Shown: positions 43,050-51,623 of the stretch, piece by piece
Numbering within the stretch: position 1 is the stretch's first letter
How the letters are laid out: every line of letters begins with the position of its first letter
Assembly: GCA_923172585.1 (NCBI GenBank)
Contig: OV298644.1
Location: forward strand, 451,427-515,426
Direction of reading: 5' to 3'
Source of the DNA: Haemophilus influenzae
Lineage (GTDB): Bacteria > Pseudomonadota > Gammaproteobacteria > Enterobacterales > Pasteurellaceae
DNA: 64,000 bases
The notes under the pieces: generated by a model
What the model was told of the DNA's origin: nothing
Databases searched by the model: none
Seen by the model: only the letters and a program-made list of their open reading frames with translations
Program-made: the position numbers and the translations under genes

Positions 43050-43373
43050 TTAAACGTGGAAACTTTCGCCACAACCACAAGATTCTTTTACATTTGGATT
43101 ATTATATTTAAAGCCTTCATTTAGGCCTTCTTTTACATAATCCAGTTCAATGCCATTGAGATAAACGAGACTTTTTGGATCGACAATAATATTAACACCG
43201 TGCTGCTCAAAAACTTGATCTTCTGAATTTAAAACATCTACAAACTCAAGTACATAAGCTAAGCCAGAACAACCTGATGTTTTCACACCTAAACGTAATC
43301 CAATACCTTTACCACGATTATCCAAAAAGGCTTTCACTCGCTGAGCTGCTTTTTCTGTTAATGTAATACCCAT
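43050..43373 (-). CDS. iscA: IscA A-type carrier
   Basis: IscA carries Fe or [4Fe-4S] clusters to targets. The 107 residues include the three cysteines in [10 protein letters not shown] and [12 protein letters not shown] 43373 starts [13 protein letters not shown]. An uptake-sequence hairpin separates it from iscU. Confidence 0.97.
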   Translation of the reverse strand: MGITLTEKAAQRVKAFLDNRGKGIGLRLGVKTSGCSGLAYVLEFVDVLNSEDQVFEQHGVNIIVDPKSLVYLNGIELDYVKEGLNEGFKYNNPNVKESCGCGESFHV

Positions 43374-43392
43374 CTATCCCCCAAACACCGCT

Positions 43393-43422
43393 AAAAGTGC
43401 GGTCAAAATTGACCGCACTTTT
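43393..43422. repeat. Perfect USS hairpin between iscU and iscA
   Basis: AAAAGTGCGGTCAA and TTGACCGCACTTTT form a 14-bp perfect inverted repeat (43393-43406, 43409-43422) of two facing uptake sequences. It looks like a terminator with T tracts in both directions, yet it lies inside the isc operon, 8 bases past the iscU stop. It may attenuate downstream genes. Confidence 0.85.
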
Positions 43423-43430
43423 TCACATGA

Positions 43431-43810
43431 TTAGCCTTGTTTTGCTTTATAATCAGCAATTGCTGCTTTAATTGCATCTTCTGCTAAAATAGAGCAATGC
43501 ACTTTCACTGGCGGTAATTCTAATTCTTCAGCAATTTGGCTATTTTTAATAGCCCCTGCTTCTTCTAAAGATTTACCTTTTACCCACTCAGTAATTAATG
43601 AACTAGATGCAATCGCAGAACCACAACCATAAGTTTTGAATTTTGCATCTTCAATAATGCCATTATCATCTACTTTGATTTGTAGTTGCATAACATCACC
43701 ACAAGCTGGCGCACCGACCATTCCAGTACCAACATTGCTATCTTTTTGTCCAATGATCCCACGTTACGTGGATTTTCATAATGATCAATTACTTTTTCGC
43801 TATAAGCCAT
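43431..43810 (-). pseudogene. iscU: IscU scaffold, frame broken by one base
   Basis: IscU is the scaffold on which IscS builds [2Fe-2S] clusters. MAYSEKVIDHYENPRNVGSLDK is read from ATG 43810 (split: MAYSEKVIDHYENPRN, VGSLDKK). The frame is lost at a T5 run (43743-43747); one more base gives DKKDSNVGTGMVGAPACGD. All three active cysteines (APACGD, TYGCGSA, VHCSIL) lie in the second frame, ending at 43431. The repaired protein has 126 residues. Because iscU is a core gene, a sequencing error is likely. Confidence 0.92.
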
Positions 43811-43869
43811 TTTAACTTTCCTTTTTTCAATTCTAGTGAATGCCATTGTCAGATAATGGCAACTAAATA

Positions 43870-45084
43870 TTAGTGAGCAGACCACTCAATGGTATTTAAA
43901 TCAATACCTTCTTTAAACATATCCCATAATGGCGATAATGCACGAAGTTTTTCTACCGCACCTTTCATTAAATTAATTGTGTAATCAATTTCTTCTTCAG
44001 TAGTATAACGACCTAATGTGAAACGAATTGAACTGTGCGCCAATTCATCATTTAAGCCAAGTGCGCGCAATACATAAGATGGCTCTAAACTAGCAGATGT
44101 ACAAGCAGAACCAGAAGATACTGCAATATCGCGCAACGCCATCATTAAGGATTCGCCCTCAACATAGTTAAAGCTAATATTTAAATTGCTATCTAAACGA
44201 TGTTCCATTGAACCATTTACATAAGTTTCTTCAATATCTTTTAAGCCATTATATAAACGATCACGAAGAACTTTTAAACGTGGCATTTCGGTTGCCATTT
44301 CTTCTTTTGCAATGCGATAAGCCTCGCCCATTCCCACGATTTGATGAACAGGTAATGTACCTGAACGCATACCACGTTCATGACCACCACCATGAATAAT
44401 CGCCTCTAAACGTACGCGAGGTTTACGACGAACATACAATGCACCAATACCTTTTGGCCCGTAAAGTTTATGGCTAGACATCGACATTAAATCAACAGCT
44501 AATTCTTCCAAATTAATTTCAACTTTACCAACACTTTGCGTTGCATCCACATGGAAAATTGTTTTATTTGCACGACAAAGTTCGCCAATAGCTTTAATAT
44601 CTTGTAACACACCAATTTCATTATTAGCGTGCATAATTGAAGCTAGAATTGTATCTGGACGAAGCGCAGCTTTGAATTTTTCTAAATCAATTAAACCATC
44701 AGCTTCTGGAGACAAATAAGTTACTTCAAAACCTTCTCTTTCTAATTGACGGCAAGTATCTAACACTGCTTTATGTTCAGTTTTACAGGTAATAATGTGT
44801 TTACCTTTAGTTTGATAGAAATGTGCCGCACCTTTAATTGCGAGGTTGTCAGATTCTGTTGCGCCAGAAGTAAAGACAATTTCACGAGAATCTGCGCCAA
44901 TGAGATCAGCGATTTGATTACGCGCAATATCAACAGCTTCTTCTGCTTGCCAACCAAATTTATGTGAGCGAGAGGCTGGATTACCAAATGTGCCATCGAT
45001 GGTTAGAAACGCCATCATTTTTTTCGCAACACGTTCATCGACTGGACAGGTCGCTGCGTAGTCTAAATAAATAGGTAATTTCAT
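43870..45084 (-). CDS. iscS: Cysteine desulfurase IscS
   Basis: IscS takes sulfur from cysteine for clusters, tRNA thiolation and cofactors. The 404-residue PLP enzyme has the PLP lysine in [10 protein letters not shown], the HVDATQS region, and the persulfide cysteine in [19 protein letters not shown] 45084 has TAGGAG five bases upstream; GTG 45090 adds only two residues. The start motif reads DYAATCPVD, with Cys where E. coli has Thr. Confidence 0.97.
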   Translation of the reverse strand: MKLPIYLDYAATCPVDERVAKKMMAFLTIDGTFGNPASRSHKFGWQAEEAVDIARNQIADLIGADSREIVFTSGATESDNLAIKGAAHFYQTKGKHIITCKTEHKAVLDTCRQLEREGFEVTYLSPEADGLIDLEKFKAALRPDTILASIMHANNEIGVLQDIKAIGELCRANKTIFHVDATQSVGKVEINLEELAVDLMSMSSHKLYGPKGIGALYVRRKPRVRLEAIIHGGGHERGMRSGTLPVHQIVGMGEAYRIAKEEMATEMPRLKVLRDRLYNGLKDIEETYVNGSMEHRLDSNLNISFNYVEGESLMMALRDIAVSSGSACTSASLEPSYVLRALGLNDELAHSSIRFTLGRYTTEEEIDYTINLMKGAVEKLRALSPLWDMFKEGIDLNTIEWSAH

Positions 45085-45150
45085 TTTCACTCCTAAATTA
45101 TGCTAAATATAACCGCACTTTTTTATTTAAAAATATACTGCTTATCTTTT

Positions 45151-45603
45151 TTATTGATTAACTAATAAATTATTAAAATCACGATGAGATTGACGTTTTA
45201 CATTACGCTTATTTACCAGCTCTGCTAACGTAATCTCATTTAAAAAACTTTCAATACGTAAACTTAAATCTTCCCAAAGTTTGTGAGTTAAACATTCCAC
45301 ACCATTTTTACAATTTTCACGCCCCAGACATTTCGTTACGTGAATATTTTCATTTACTGCCGCAATAATCATTCCTACAGAAATTTGTTCACTTGGTAGC
45401 CCTAACTGATAACCACCTCCTGGCCCGCGAACACTTTTGACTAAACCGTCTTTACGTAATTTAGCAAAAAGTTGCTCTAAATAAGATAAGGAAATATGTT
45501 GGCGTTCAGAAATATCCGCAAGGCTTACAGGCCCGCCATCTGCATTTAAAGCAATATCTAAAACGGCTGTAACTGCATAACGACCTTTCGATGTAAGTTT
45601 CAT
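45151..45603 (-). CDS. iscR: IscR, Rrf2-family [2Fe-2S] regulator
   Basis: IscR represses the isc operon when it carries a cluster. The 150-residue protein has a winged helix ([20 protein letters not shown]) and the three cluster cysteines in [16 protein letters not shown] with the His ligand. It is first in the operon, downstream of a nearly perfect type 1 IscR box. Confidence 0.97.
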   Translation of the reverse strand: MKLTSKGRYAVTAVLDIALNADGGPVSLADISERQHISLSYLEQLFAKLRKDGLVKSVRGPGGGYQLGLPSEQISVGMIIAAVNENIHVTKCLGRENCKNGVECLTHKLWEDLSLRIESFLNEITLAELVNKRNVKRQSHRDFNNLLVNQ

Positions 45604-45638
45604 AAAGAATCCCTAAAAATTAATTGCACAATACTTAC

Positions 45639-45663
45639 ATATCTGACTAATTTAGTCAATTAT
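45639..45663 (-). promoter_or_regulatory. Type 1 IscR binding site and iscR promoter
   Basis: On the minus strand ATAATTGACTAAATTAGTC followed by AGATAT matches the type 1 IscR consensus ATASYYGACTRWWWYAGTCRRSTAT in nearly every position. TTGACT inside it can serve as -35, with AAGTAT 17 bases on as -10. The site starts inside the end of trmJ (stop at 45656-45658). It predicts feedback of isc by cluster status. Confidence 0.92.
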
Positions 45664-46381
45664 CCTCTTTTGTTAAATCAATTCGTTTTTCAACCGCACT
45701 TAGCATGCCATTTAAAATATTTAATTCGTTTTTCTCTAATTTTGCACGATAGTATAAACGCTTTAATTTACGCATAACTCCTTGATTTTGAATAAATCCA
45801 AGAGACTGATATATACGTTCTGTGTAGTCAAAAAAATAAGCTAACTGATCTGTTGTTGGATAGTTTTTCTCTATTAAAGAAAGTGAATTTTTCTTATTAT
45901 TTTGAACTAAGAAAGCCATACGCAATTCATAACTTACCAGCTGCACAGCCATTGCTAAATTTAAAGAAGAATAATCAGGATTCGCTGGAATATTCAAGTG
46001 ATAATGACATTTCAGCAGTTCTTCATTGGTTAATCCAATACGCTCACGACCAAACACAATAGCTATCTTGCCTTTATACGCTACAACTTTCTCTGCGCAT
46101 TCTCGAGGCTCGATCAATGTATTTTGTAAATGACGTAAGCGAGCACTTGTTCCAATTACCAAAGAGCAATCATCGACGGCTTCATCAAAACTATCGACAA
46201 CCCTAGCATTTTTTACAATATTTTCTGCGCCAGCTGAAAGGGCATAAGATTGTTCATCAACAGATTTAGGTGAAACAAGACAAAGCTGGGTCAATCCCAT
46301 CGTTTTCATTGCTCTAGCCGCAGAGCCAATATTACCACTGTGCGAAGTTTCAATTAAAACAATACGAATATTTTCCAACAT
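45656..46381 (-). CDS. trmJ: tRNA (cytidine/uridine-2'-O)-methyltransferase TrmJ
   Basis: TrmJ is a SPOUT enzyme that methylates the ribose at position 32. The 241-residue protein has VLIETSHSGNIGSAARAMKT, LVIGTSARLRH, IVFGRERIGLTNEE and NLAMAVQLVSYE, which form the SAM-binding knot. ATG 46381. It precedes iscR in the same direction, as in E. coli. Confidence 0.95.
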   Translation of the reverse strand: MLENIRIVLIETSHSGNIGSAARAMKTMGLTQLCLVSPKSVDEQSYALSAGAENIVKNARVVDSFDEAVDDCSLVIGTSARLRHLQNTLIEPRECAEKVVAYKGKIAIVFGRERIGLTNEELLKCHYHLNIPANPDYSSLNLAMAVQLVSYELRMAFLVQNNKKNSLSLIEKNYPTTDQLAYFFDYTERIYQSLGFIQNQGVMRKLKRLYYRAKLEKNELNILNGMLSAVEKRIDLTKEDN

Positions 46382-46491
46382 AATGATGCCCGACTAAAAT
46401 TTAAGGGTATTCTACCACAATAACCGCTAAAAATAGTCAAGAATTTAAGCAAATTAAAGAAACTTAAAATATTAGAGATGAATAATAAAAA

Positions 46492-46567
46492 TGGTGGGTT
46501 GTGAGAGACTCGAACTCTCGACCGACGGATTAAGAGTCCGCGACTCTACCAACTGAGCTAACAACCC
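46492..46567 (-). tRNA. tRNA-Lys (anticodon CUU)
   Basis: The minus strand reads GGGTTGTTAGCTCAGTTGG at the 5' end, has loop CTCTTAA (anticodon CTT), T arm GAGTTCGAGTC and encoded CCA; 76 nt. The acceptor stem GGGTTGT/ACAACCC pairs perfectly. It lies 23 bases downstream of the second tRNA-Lys. Confidence 0.95.
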
Positions 46568-46590
46568 AACTGGACAACTAAATCAGAGAG

Positions 46591-46666
46591 TGGTGGGTCG
46601 TGAAGGATTCGAACCTTCGACCAACGGATTAAAAGTCCGCTGCTCTACCGACTGAGCTAACGACCC
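46591..46666 (-). tRNA. tRNA-Lys (anticodon UUU)
   Basis: The minus strand starts GGGTCGTTAGCTCAGTCGG, with loop CTTTTAA (anticodon TTT), T arm GGTTCGAATCC and encoded CCA; 76 nt. It is upstream of the CUU isoacceptor, so the pair likely shares one transcript. Confidence 0.96.
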
Positions 46667-46763
46667 ACTGTACTAATGGATTTATGATAACGCATTTGCT
46701 CTAGAATCGAAAGAATAAATTCATTCGTTCAAGCTAATTGGTTAAATTACAAACGATGAAAAC

Positions 46764-46797
46764 AAAACAGAATCCAATAAAAAATGGATCCTGTTTT
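46764..46797 (-). terminator. Terminator after pal
   Basis: AAAACAGAATCCA (46764-46776) pairs with TGGATCCTGTTTT (46785-46797) with one G-T pair. On the minus strand the stem is followed by GTTTTC. It ends the tol-pal operon 24 bases past pal. Confidence 0.75.
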
Positions 46798-46820
46798 TCA
46801 AGTATTAGAAATACTAAGAA

Positions 46821-47282
46821 TTAGTACGCTAACACTGCACGACGGTTTTTAGAATATGCAGCTTCATCATGACCTAATACTGCAGGTTTTTCTTCACCGT
46901 AAGATACTGTGCCTAATTTACCAGCATCAACACCTTTACCAGCTAAATAACCTTTAACTGCATCTGCACGACGTTGGCCTAATGCGATGTTGTATTCTGG
47001 TGTACCACGTTCATCAGTGTTACCTTCTACTAATACTTTAGCAGCTGGCGTTGCATTTAAATATGCAGCGTGCGCGTCTAAGATTTGAACGTATTCACCA
47101 GTAATGTCATATTTATCAAAACCGAAATAAACGGTATTGTAACGTTGTTGAAGATCAGCAACAGAGTAACCGCCAAAAGTTTGAGCAGCACCATTGCCTG
47201 CAGCATCGTTGTTAGATGAACTACAAGCTGCTAATGCAGCTACAGAACCTGCAACTAATAATGATTTAACAAATTTGTTCAT
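46821..47282 (-). CDS. pal: Peptidoglycan-associated lipoprotein (P6)
   Basis: Pal anchors the outer membrane to murein and works with Tol proteins; in H. influenzae it is the P6 antigen. The 153-residue precursor has lipobox LAAC (mature Cys at 20) and an OmpA-like domain with [20 protein letters not shown] binding diaminopimelate. It follows tolB by 23 bases. Confidence 0.98.
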   Translation of the reverse strand: MNKFVKSLLVAGSVAALAACSSSNNDAAGNGAAQTFGGYSVADLQQRYNTVYFGFDKYDITGEYVQILDAHAAYLNATPAAKVLVEGNTDERGTPEYNIALGQRRADAVKGYLAGKGVDAGKLGTVSYGEEKPAVLGHDEAAYSKNRRAVLAY

Positions 47283-47305
47283 TAGATTTCTCCTAAATGA
47301 GTTTT

Positions 47306-48589
47306 TTATTTAGTTAAGTATGGAGACCAAGCTGGAAATTTAACTTGACCATCACTTCCTGGAAGGCTCGCCTTAAAGCGACCATCTGCAGAAACCAATT
47401 GTAGCACCTTTCCTAAGCCCTGTGTAGAACTATAAATAATCATAATTCCATTTGGAGAGAGGCTTGGACTTTCGCCTAGAAAAGATGTACTAAGTACCTC
47501 TGAAACGCCCGTTGTGAGATCTTGTTTAACTACATTATTGTTACCATTAATCATCACAAGTGTTTTTCCATCTGCACTAATTTGCGCGCTGCCGCGACCA
47601 CCCACTGCTGTTGCACTACCTCCGCTTGCATCCATTCGATAAACTTGTGGCGAACCACTTCTATCGGATGTAAATAAAATTGAATTTCCGTCTGGCGACC
47701 ACGCTGGTTCAGTATTATTACCCGCACCACTCGTCAATTGAGTAGGTGTACCGCCATTTGCTCCCATAACGTAAATATTCAGAACACCATCACGAGAAGA
47801 AGCAAAAGCTAAACGAGAACCATCTGGCGAAAAGGCTGGTGCGCCATTATGCCCTTGAAAAGATGCCACTACTTTACGTGCGCCAGAATTTAAATCCTGT
47901 ACAACAAGTTGTGATTTTTTATTTTCAAACGATACATAAGCCAAACGCTGGCCGTCTGGAGACCAAGCTGGAGACATAATTGGTTGGGCACTACGATTGA
48001 CGATAAACTGATTATAGCCATCATAATCTGCTACACGAACTTCATAAGGTTGCGAACCGCCATTTTTTTGCACAACATAAGCGATACGAGTTCTAAAGGC
48101 ACCACGGATCGCAGTTAATTTTTCAAAAACTTCATCGCTCACAGTATGCGCGCCATAGCGTAACCATTTATTTGTTACTGTATAGCTATTTTGCATTAAT
48201 ACAGTCCCTGGCGTACCTGATGCACCAACCGTATCAATTAATTGATAAGTAATACTATAACCATTACCCGATGGAACCACTTGTCCAATTACAATTGCGT
48301 CAATTCCAATATTCGACCAAGCCTCAGGATTCACCTCTGCAGCTGAAGTTGGGTGTTGAGGCATTTGAGAAACCGCAATAGGATTAAACTTACCACTGTT
48401 ACGTAAATCATCTGCAACAATTTTACTAATATCTTCTGGTGCAGAACCAACAAATGGCACGACAGCGATAGGGCGCGCACCATCAACCCCTTCATCAATG
48501 ACAATGCGTACTTCATCGCCAGCGAATGCATTGCTTCCAACAGCAAGTACAATCGCGAATACGCTCACTAAACGTTTTAATAATTTCAT
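47306..48589 (-). CDS. tolB: TolB periplasmic beta-propeller protein
   Basis: TolB binds Pal and the Tol inner-membrane complex. The 427-residue precursor has a signal peptide ending NAFAG, an N-terminal alpha/beta domain and six propeller blades with repeats such as [28 protein letters not shown] and [17 protein letters not shown] 48589 has AAAGGTAAC upstream; the frame opening at 48613 is not used. Confidence 0.97.
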   Translation of the reverse strand: MKLLKRLVSVFAIVLAVGSNAFAGDEVRIVIDEGVDGARPIAVVPFVGSAPEDISKIVADDLRNSGKFNPIAVSQMPQHPTSAAEVNPEAWSNIGIDAIVIGQVVPSGNGYSITYQLIDTVGASGTPGTVLMQNSYTVTNKWLRYGAHTVSDEVFEKLTAIRGAFRTRIAYVVQKNGGSQPYEVRVADYDGYNQFIVNRSAQPIMSPAWSPDGQRLAYVSFENKKSQLVVQDLNSGARKVVASFQGHNGAPAFSPDGSRLAFASSRDGVLNIYVMGANGGTPTQLTSGAGNNTEPAWSPDGNSILFTSDRSGSPQVYRMDASGGSATAVGGRGSAQISADGKTLVMINGNNNVVKQDLTTGVSEVLSTSFLGESPSLSPNGIMIIYSSTQGLGKVLQLVSADGRFKASLPGSDGQVKFPAWSPYLTK

Positions 48590-48630
48590 TTTGTTACCTT
48601 TAAAATTTAACAATAAATTTTTCTAAAGAA

Positions 48631-49680
48631 TTATCGAATATCAAAGTCAATAATTGGTGATTTATATTTTTCATAAATTTCATCTGATGGCGCAGCTGGA
48701 ACTTTTTCGTTCTAGCCACCGCACTTAATGCAGCTGAACAAATATCATCAGAGCCTGAAATTTTTTGATACCCCAAGATTGTGCCATCTCGACCTAATTG
48801 AATTTTAATACGACAAACCTTTCCTGCAAAATTTGGATCTTTTAAGAAACGACGTTGAATCTCTTTCTTAATTACACCTGCGTATTGATCCCCAACCTTA
48901 CCACCATCGCCAGAGCCAAGTGCAGCACCGCTACCTTGAGTTCCACCTTTATTTGTGTTTCCCCCTTTAGATGCACTACCGCCACCAATATCTCCGCCAT
49001 TTAAGAAATCATCTAGGCTTGCTTGATCTGCTTTACGTTTCGCTTCCGTAGCAGCTTTAGCTTCTGCATCAGCTTTTGCTTTTGCCTCTGCTGCCGCTTT
49101 CGCTTTTGCCTCCGCTTCAGCCTTGCTTTAGCCGCAGCAGCTATGCGTTTAGCCTCTGCTTCTGCTTTTACTTTTGCAGCTTCAGCCGCTTGCTTTAGCC
49201 CTAGCCTCTTCAGCTTGCTTTTGTTTTTCCAACGCTTCTTGCCTTAGCTTGCTCTTGTTGTTTTTTCATTTCTTGCCGCCTGTTGCTTTTCTTGCTGACA
49301 GCATTAACTCTTCTTGTCGCTTGAACCTCTTCTTGATGCTTAGTCTCTTCTTGTCGTTTAACTTCTTGTCGTTGAACTTCTTGTTGATGCTTAATCTCTT
49401 CTTGATTAGGCTCAGGTGGTTTTTCTTCCACAACAGGTTCTGGGCGTTTTTGTTTATCCGCTTGCCGTTGCTTTTGTTGTTGAATACGCCCCCATTCCTG
49501 AGTAGACGTACCTGTATGATCAATCACTGTCTCGATTACATCTCCTTCACTTTCTCCACCACCCATAATTTCAACGGTGTGATAAAGCGAACTTAAAATC
49601 AATAAGCCAAACAAGATAAAGTGCAAAAGGATAGAAATAGCAAAAGCATTGATTCCTTTCTTTTGTCGATTATTTTGCAC
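48631..49680 (-). pseudogene. tolA: TolA, reading frame broken by several small indels
   Basis: TolA spans the periplasm between TolQR and the outer membrane. The N-terminal helix (AFAISILLHFILFGLLILSSLY) and start of the Ala/Lys/Glu/Gln helix run from ATG 49680. The helix then changes frame several times: near 49320-49260, near 49245, near 49190 and near 49122. The C-terminal domain (SLDDFLNGGDIGGGSA, KKEIQRRFLKDPNFAGKVC, GYQKISGSDDICSAALSAVA) is in one frame, and one last shift near 48705-48716 precedes the end (PIIDFDIR). The known helix is about 370 residues. The breaks are in low-complexity DNA and mostly lose one base of a short run. Confidence 0.85.
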
Positions 49681-49695
49681 GTGTTACCTACTTAG

Positions 49696-50115
49696 CTAAA
49701 TGGGATTTGTCATTAAACCTACAGATTTAATGCCTGCAAGATGAAGTAAATTCAATGCCTTAATCACTTCTTCATAAGGTACTTCTTTAGCTCCGCCTAC
49801 TAAAAATAGCGTATTATTATCCTTATCAAATTCCTGTCAAGATAATTGAGTAACCATTTCTTCTGTTAAACCTTCTTGACGTTCTCCGCCAATAGAAATC
49901 GCATATTTTCCAATACCTGCCACTTCAAGAATAACGGGCACCTTATCTTCATTAGAAACCTCTTGGCTTTGCACAGAATCAGGCAATTCAACTTGAACGC
50001 TTTGACTAATAATAGGGGCGGTTGCCATAAAAATTAACACTAAAACTAAAAGCACATCTAAAAAAGGCACAATATTAATTTCAGATTTAATTGCTTTACG
50101 CTGACGACGAACCAT
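49696..50115 (-). pseudogene. tolR: TolR with an in-frame TGA at codon 93
   Basis: TolR forms the ion-driven motor with TolQ. From ATG 50115 the frame gives 92 residues including the membrane helix with the key Asp (IVPFLDVLLVLVLIFMATAP). It then meets TGA (49837-49839). The same frame continues for 46 residues (QEFDKDNNTLFLVGGAKEVPYEEVI and LLHLAGIKSVGLMTNPI) to TAG 49696, for exactly 139 codons, the normal length. So this is a substitution, probably CGA (Arg) to TGA, not an indel. If real, TolR would lack most of its periplasmic domain. Confidence 0.9.
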
Positions 50116-50144
50116 ATATTCCTCTAAAATTTTAACTTATTTTT

Positions 50145-50170
50145 ACCGCACTTTTTCTTCAAAGTGCGGT
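50145..50170. repeat. USS hairpin between tolQ and tolR
   Basis: ACCGCACTT (50145-50153) and AAGTGCGGT (50162-50170) face each other across 8 bases in the 69-base gap between tolQ and tolR. The stem is 9 bp. It may lower tolRAB-pal expression relative to tolQ. Confidence 0.8.
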
Positions 50171-50184
50171 CAATTTTCCTATTT

Positions 50185-50871
50185 TTAGTGAGGGGCTTTA
50201 CCAAAGGCTTGACGGTGTAAAATCGTCGTAAATTCATCAATAAAGTTACCGTAATCTTGTTCAATGGCATTCACTCGTAAGCTTAAACGGTTATAAGCCA
50301 TTACTGCAGGAATTGCGGCAAATAAACCAATCGCAGTGGCAATCAACGCTTCAGCGATACCTGGCGCTACCATCTGTAACGTTGCTTGTTTTGCACCACT
50401 TAATGCCATAAAAGCGTGCATGATACCCCAAACAGTGCCGAATAAACCAATATAAGGGCTAACAGATGCCACTGTGGCTAAGAATGGAACTCGGTTTTCC
50501 AAACTTTCAATCTCACGGTTCATCGCAAGATTCATCGCGCGCATTGTGCCTTTAATAATCGCTTCAGGTGCGTCTGGATTTACTTGTTTTAAACGTGAAA
50601 ATTCTTTAAATCCCACGCAAAAAATTTGTTCGCTGCCCGTTAATCCATCGCGACGATTAGATAGCCCTTCATAAAGTTTATTTAAATCTTCTCCTGACCA
50701 GAAACGATCTTCAAACGTACGCGCTTCTTTTAAGGCATTCGTTAAAATACGGCTACGTTGAATAATAATTGCCCAAGATATGATTGAGAAAGAAATCAAA
50801 ATCACAATTACCAGTTGCACAACAATACTTGCTTTTAGAAAAAGATCTAAAAAATTCAATTCTGCAGTCAT
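50185..50871 (-). CDS. tolQ: TolQ inner-membrane motor subunit
   Basis: TolQ is the MotA/ExbB-type pentameric proton channel of the Tol system. The 228-residue protein has three membrane segments ([20 protein letters not shown], then [20 protein letters not shown] and [20 protein letters not shown]). ATG 50871. It follows ybgC by 16 bases. Confidence 0.97.
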   Translation of the reverse strand: MTAELNFLDLFLKASIVVQLVIVILISFSIISWAIIIQRSRILTNALKEARTFEDRFWSGEDLNKLYEGLSNRRDGLTGSEQIFCVGFKEFSRLKQVNPDAPEAIIKGTMRAMNLAMNREIESLENRVPFLATVASVSPYIGLFGTVWGIMHAFMALSGAKQATLQMVAPGIAEALIATAIGLFAAIPAVMAYNRLSLRVNAIEQDYGNFIDEFTTILHRQAFGKAPH

Positions 50872-50887
50872 TGCATACTCCGAAAAA

Positions 50888-51298
50888 TTATTTTAAGTGA
50901 TGAAACGCCGCTTTAACTTCTTTGGGAAACGCCACAGGTTTCATCTTGCCTAGATCAACACAGGCTACTTTAACAGTAGCCTTTGATAACATCAGGGTGT
51001 CGCGCATCAGTCTCTGTTCAAAAAGGATTGTAGCTCCTTTTACTTCTGAAACCTCTGTTTCCACCATAAGTAAATCATCCAATTTTGCTGCCACGCAATA
51101 ATCAATGGCGAGCGTTTTGACAACAAATGCGAGTTGTTGTTCCTCTAGTAAGGTTTGTTGCGTAAAATTTAATGTACGCAAACATTCTGTTCTTGCTCGT
51201 TCAAAAAAATGCAAATAGCGAGCGTGATACACTACGCCACCTGCATCAGTATCTTCATAATACACACGAACAGGAAAAGAAAAGCCATTATCCAACAT
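50888..51298 (-). CDS. ybgC: YbgC acyl-CoA thioesterase
   Basis: YbgC is a hotdog-fold thioesterase; the H. influenzae enzyme is known to act on short-chain acyl-CoA. The 136-residue product has the 4-HBA thioesterase signature [19 protein letters not shown] (Asp nucleophile region). ATG 51298 (MLDNGFSFP) has GGGTGAG upstream; TTG 51310 is rejected. It is the first gene of the tol-pal operon. Confidence 0.95.
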   Translation of the reverse strand: MLDNGFSFPVRVYYEDTDAGGVVYHARYLHFFERARTECLRTLNFTQQTLLEEQQLAFVVKTLAIDYCVAAKLDDLLMVETEVSEVKGATILFEQRLMRDTLMLSKATVKVACVDLGKMKPVAFPKEVKAAFHHLK

Positions 51299-51623
51299 AT
51301 TCTCACCCAATTGGTCACAATAAACCGTGTATTCTAGAACCAGTTTTTGGGATAAGCAAGCTATCTATGAAAAAACTCAATAAGATTTTATTCATTTTAA
51401 AACATCTAAAATTTTTACCGCACTTTTAGCCTGACTAGCAAAAGATAAGGTAATGACAAATCATTTTTAACCTTTCTAATTGAGCAAAAACCATTCAAAG
51501 CATAACCGTTCTTTAAAAATAGCCTCTATGTAATCTTAAACCACCAGTATTTTTATTCTTGATATTTAGCGTTTCTATGCGACAATCTTCGCGGTTATTT
51601 ACTTTAAAAATATGTTTTACTAG
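51299..51623. other. Intergenic region between ybgC and yoaA with promoter
   Basis: This 325-base gap separates divergent genes. It holds one uptake sequence (51417-51425) and a plausible plus-strand promoter for yoaA, TTGATA (51559-51564) and GACAAT (51581-51586), spacing 16. The tol operon promoter must lie near 51310-51400 on the minus strand, but I cannot single one out. No gene or RNA is seen. Confidence 0.55.

Noticed and set aside
46667-46740. Promoter for the tRNA-Lys pair
   Set aside because: A promoter must exist here, but only weak hexamers (TTTCGA, TATCAT) are seen, so I did not list it.
49100-49330. Programmed ribosomal frameshifting in tolA
   Set aside because: Several shifts in both directions would be needed, with no slippery heptamer and stimulator at each; indels are simpler.
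49837-49839. TGA in tolR as selenocysteine
   Set aside because: Haemophilus can insert selenocysteine, but TolR has no Cys or Sec at this site, the position is a variable polar one in the family, and no SECIS-like hairpin follows the TGA.
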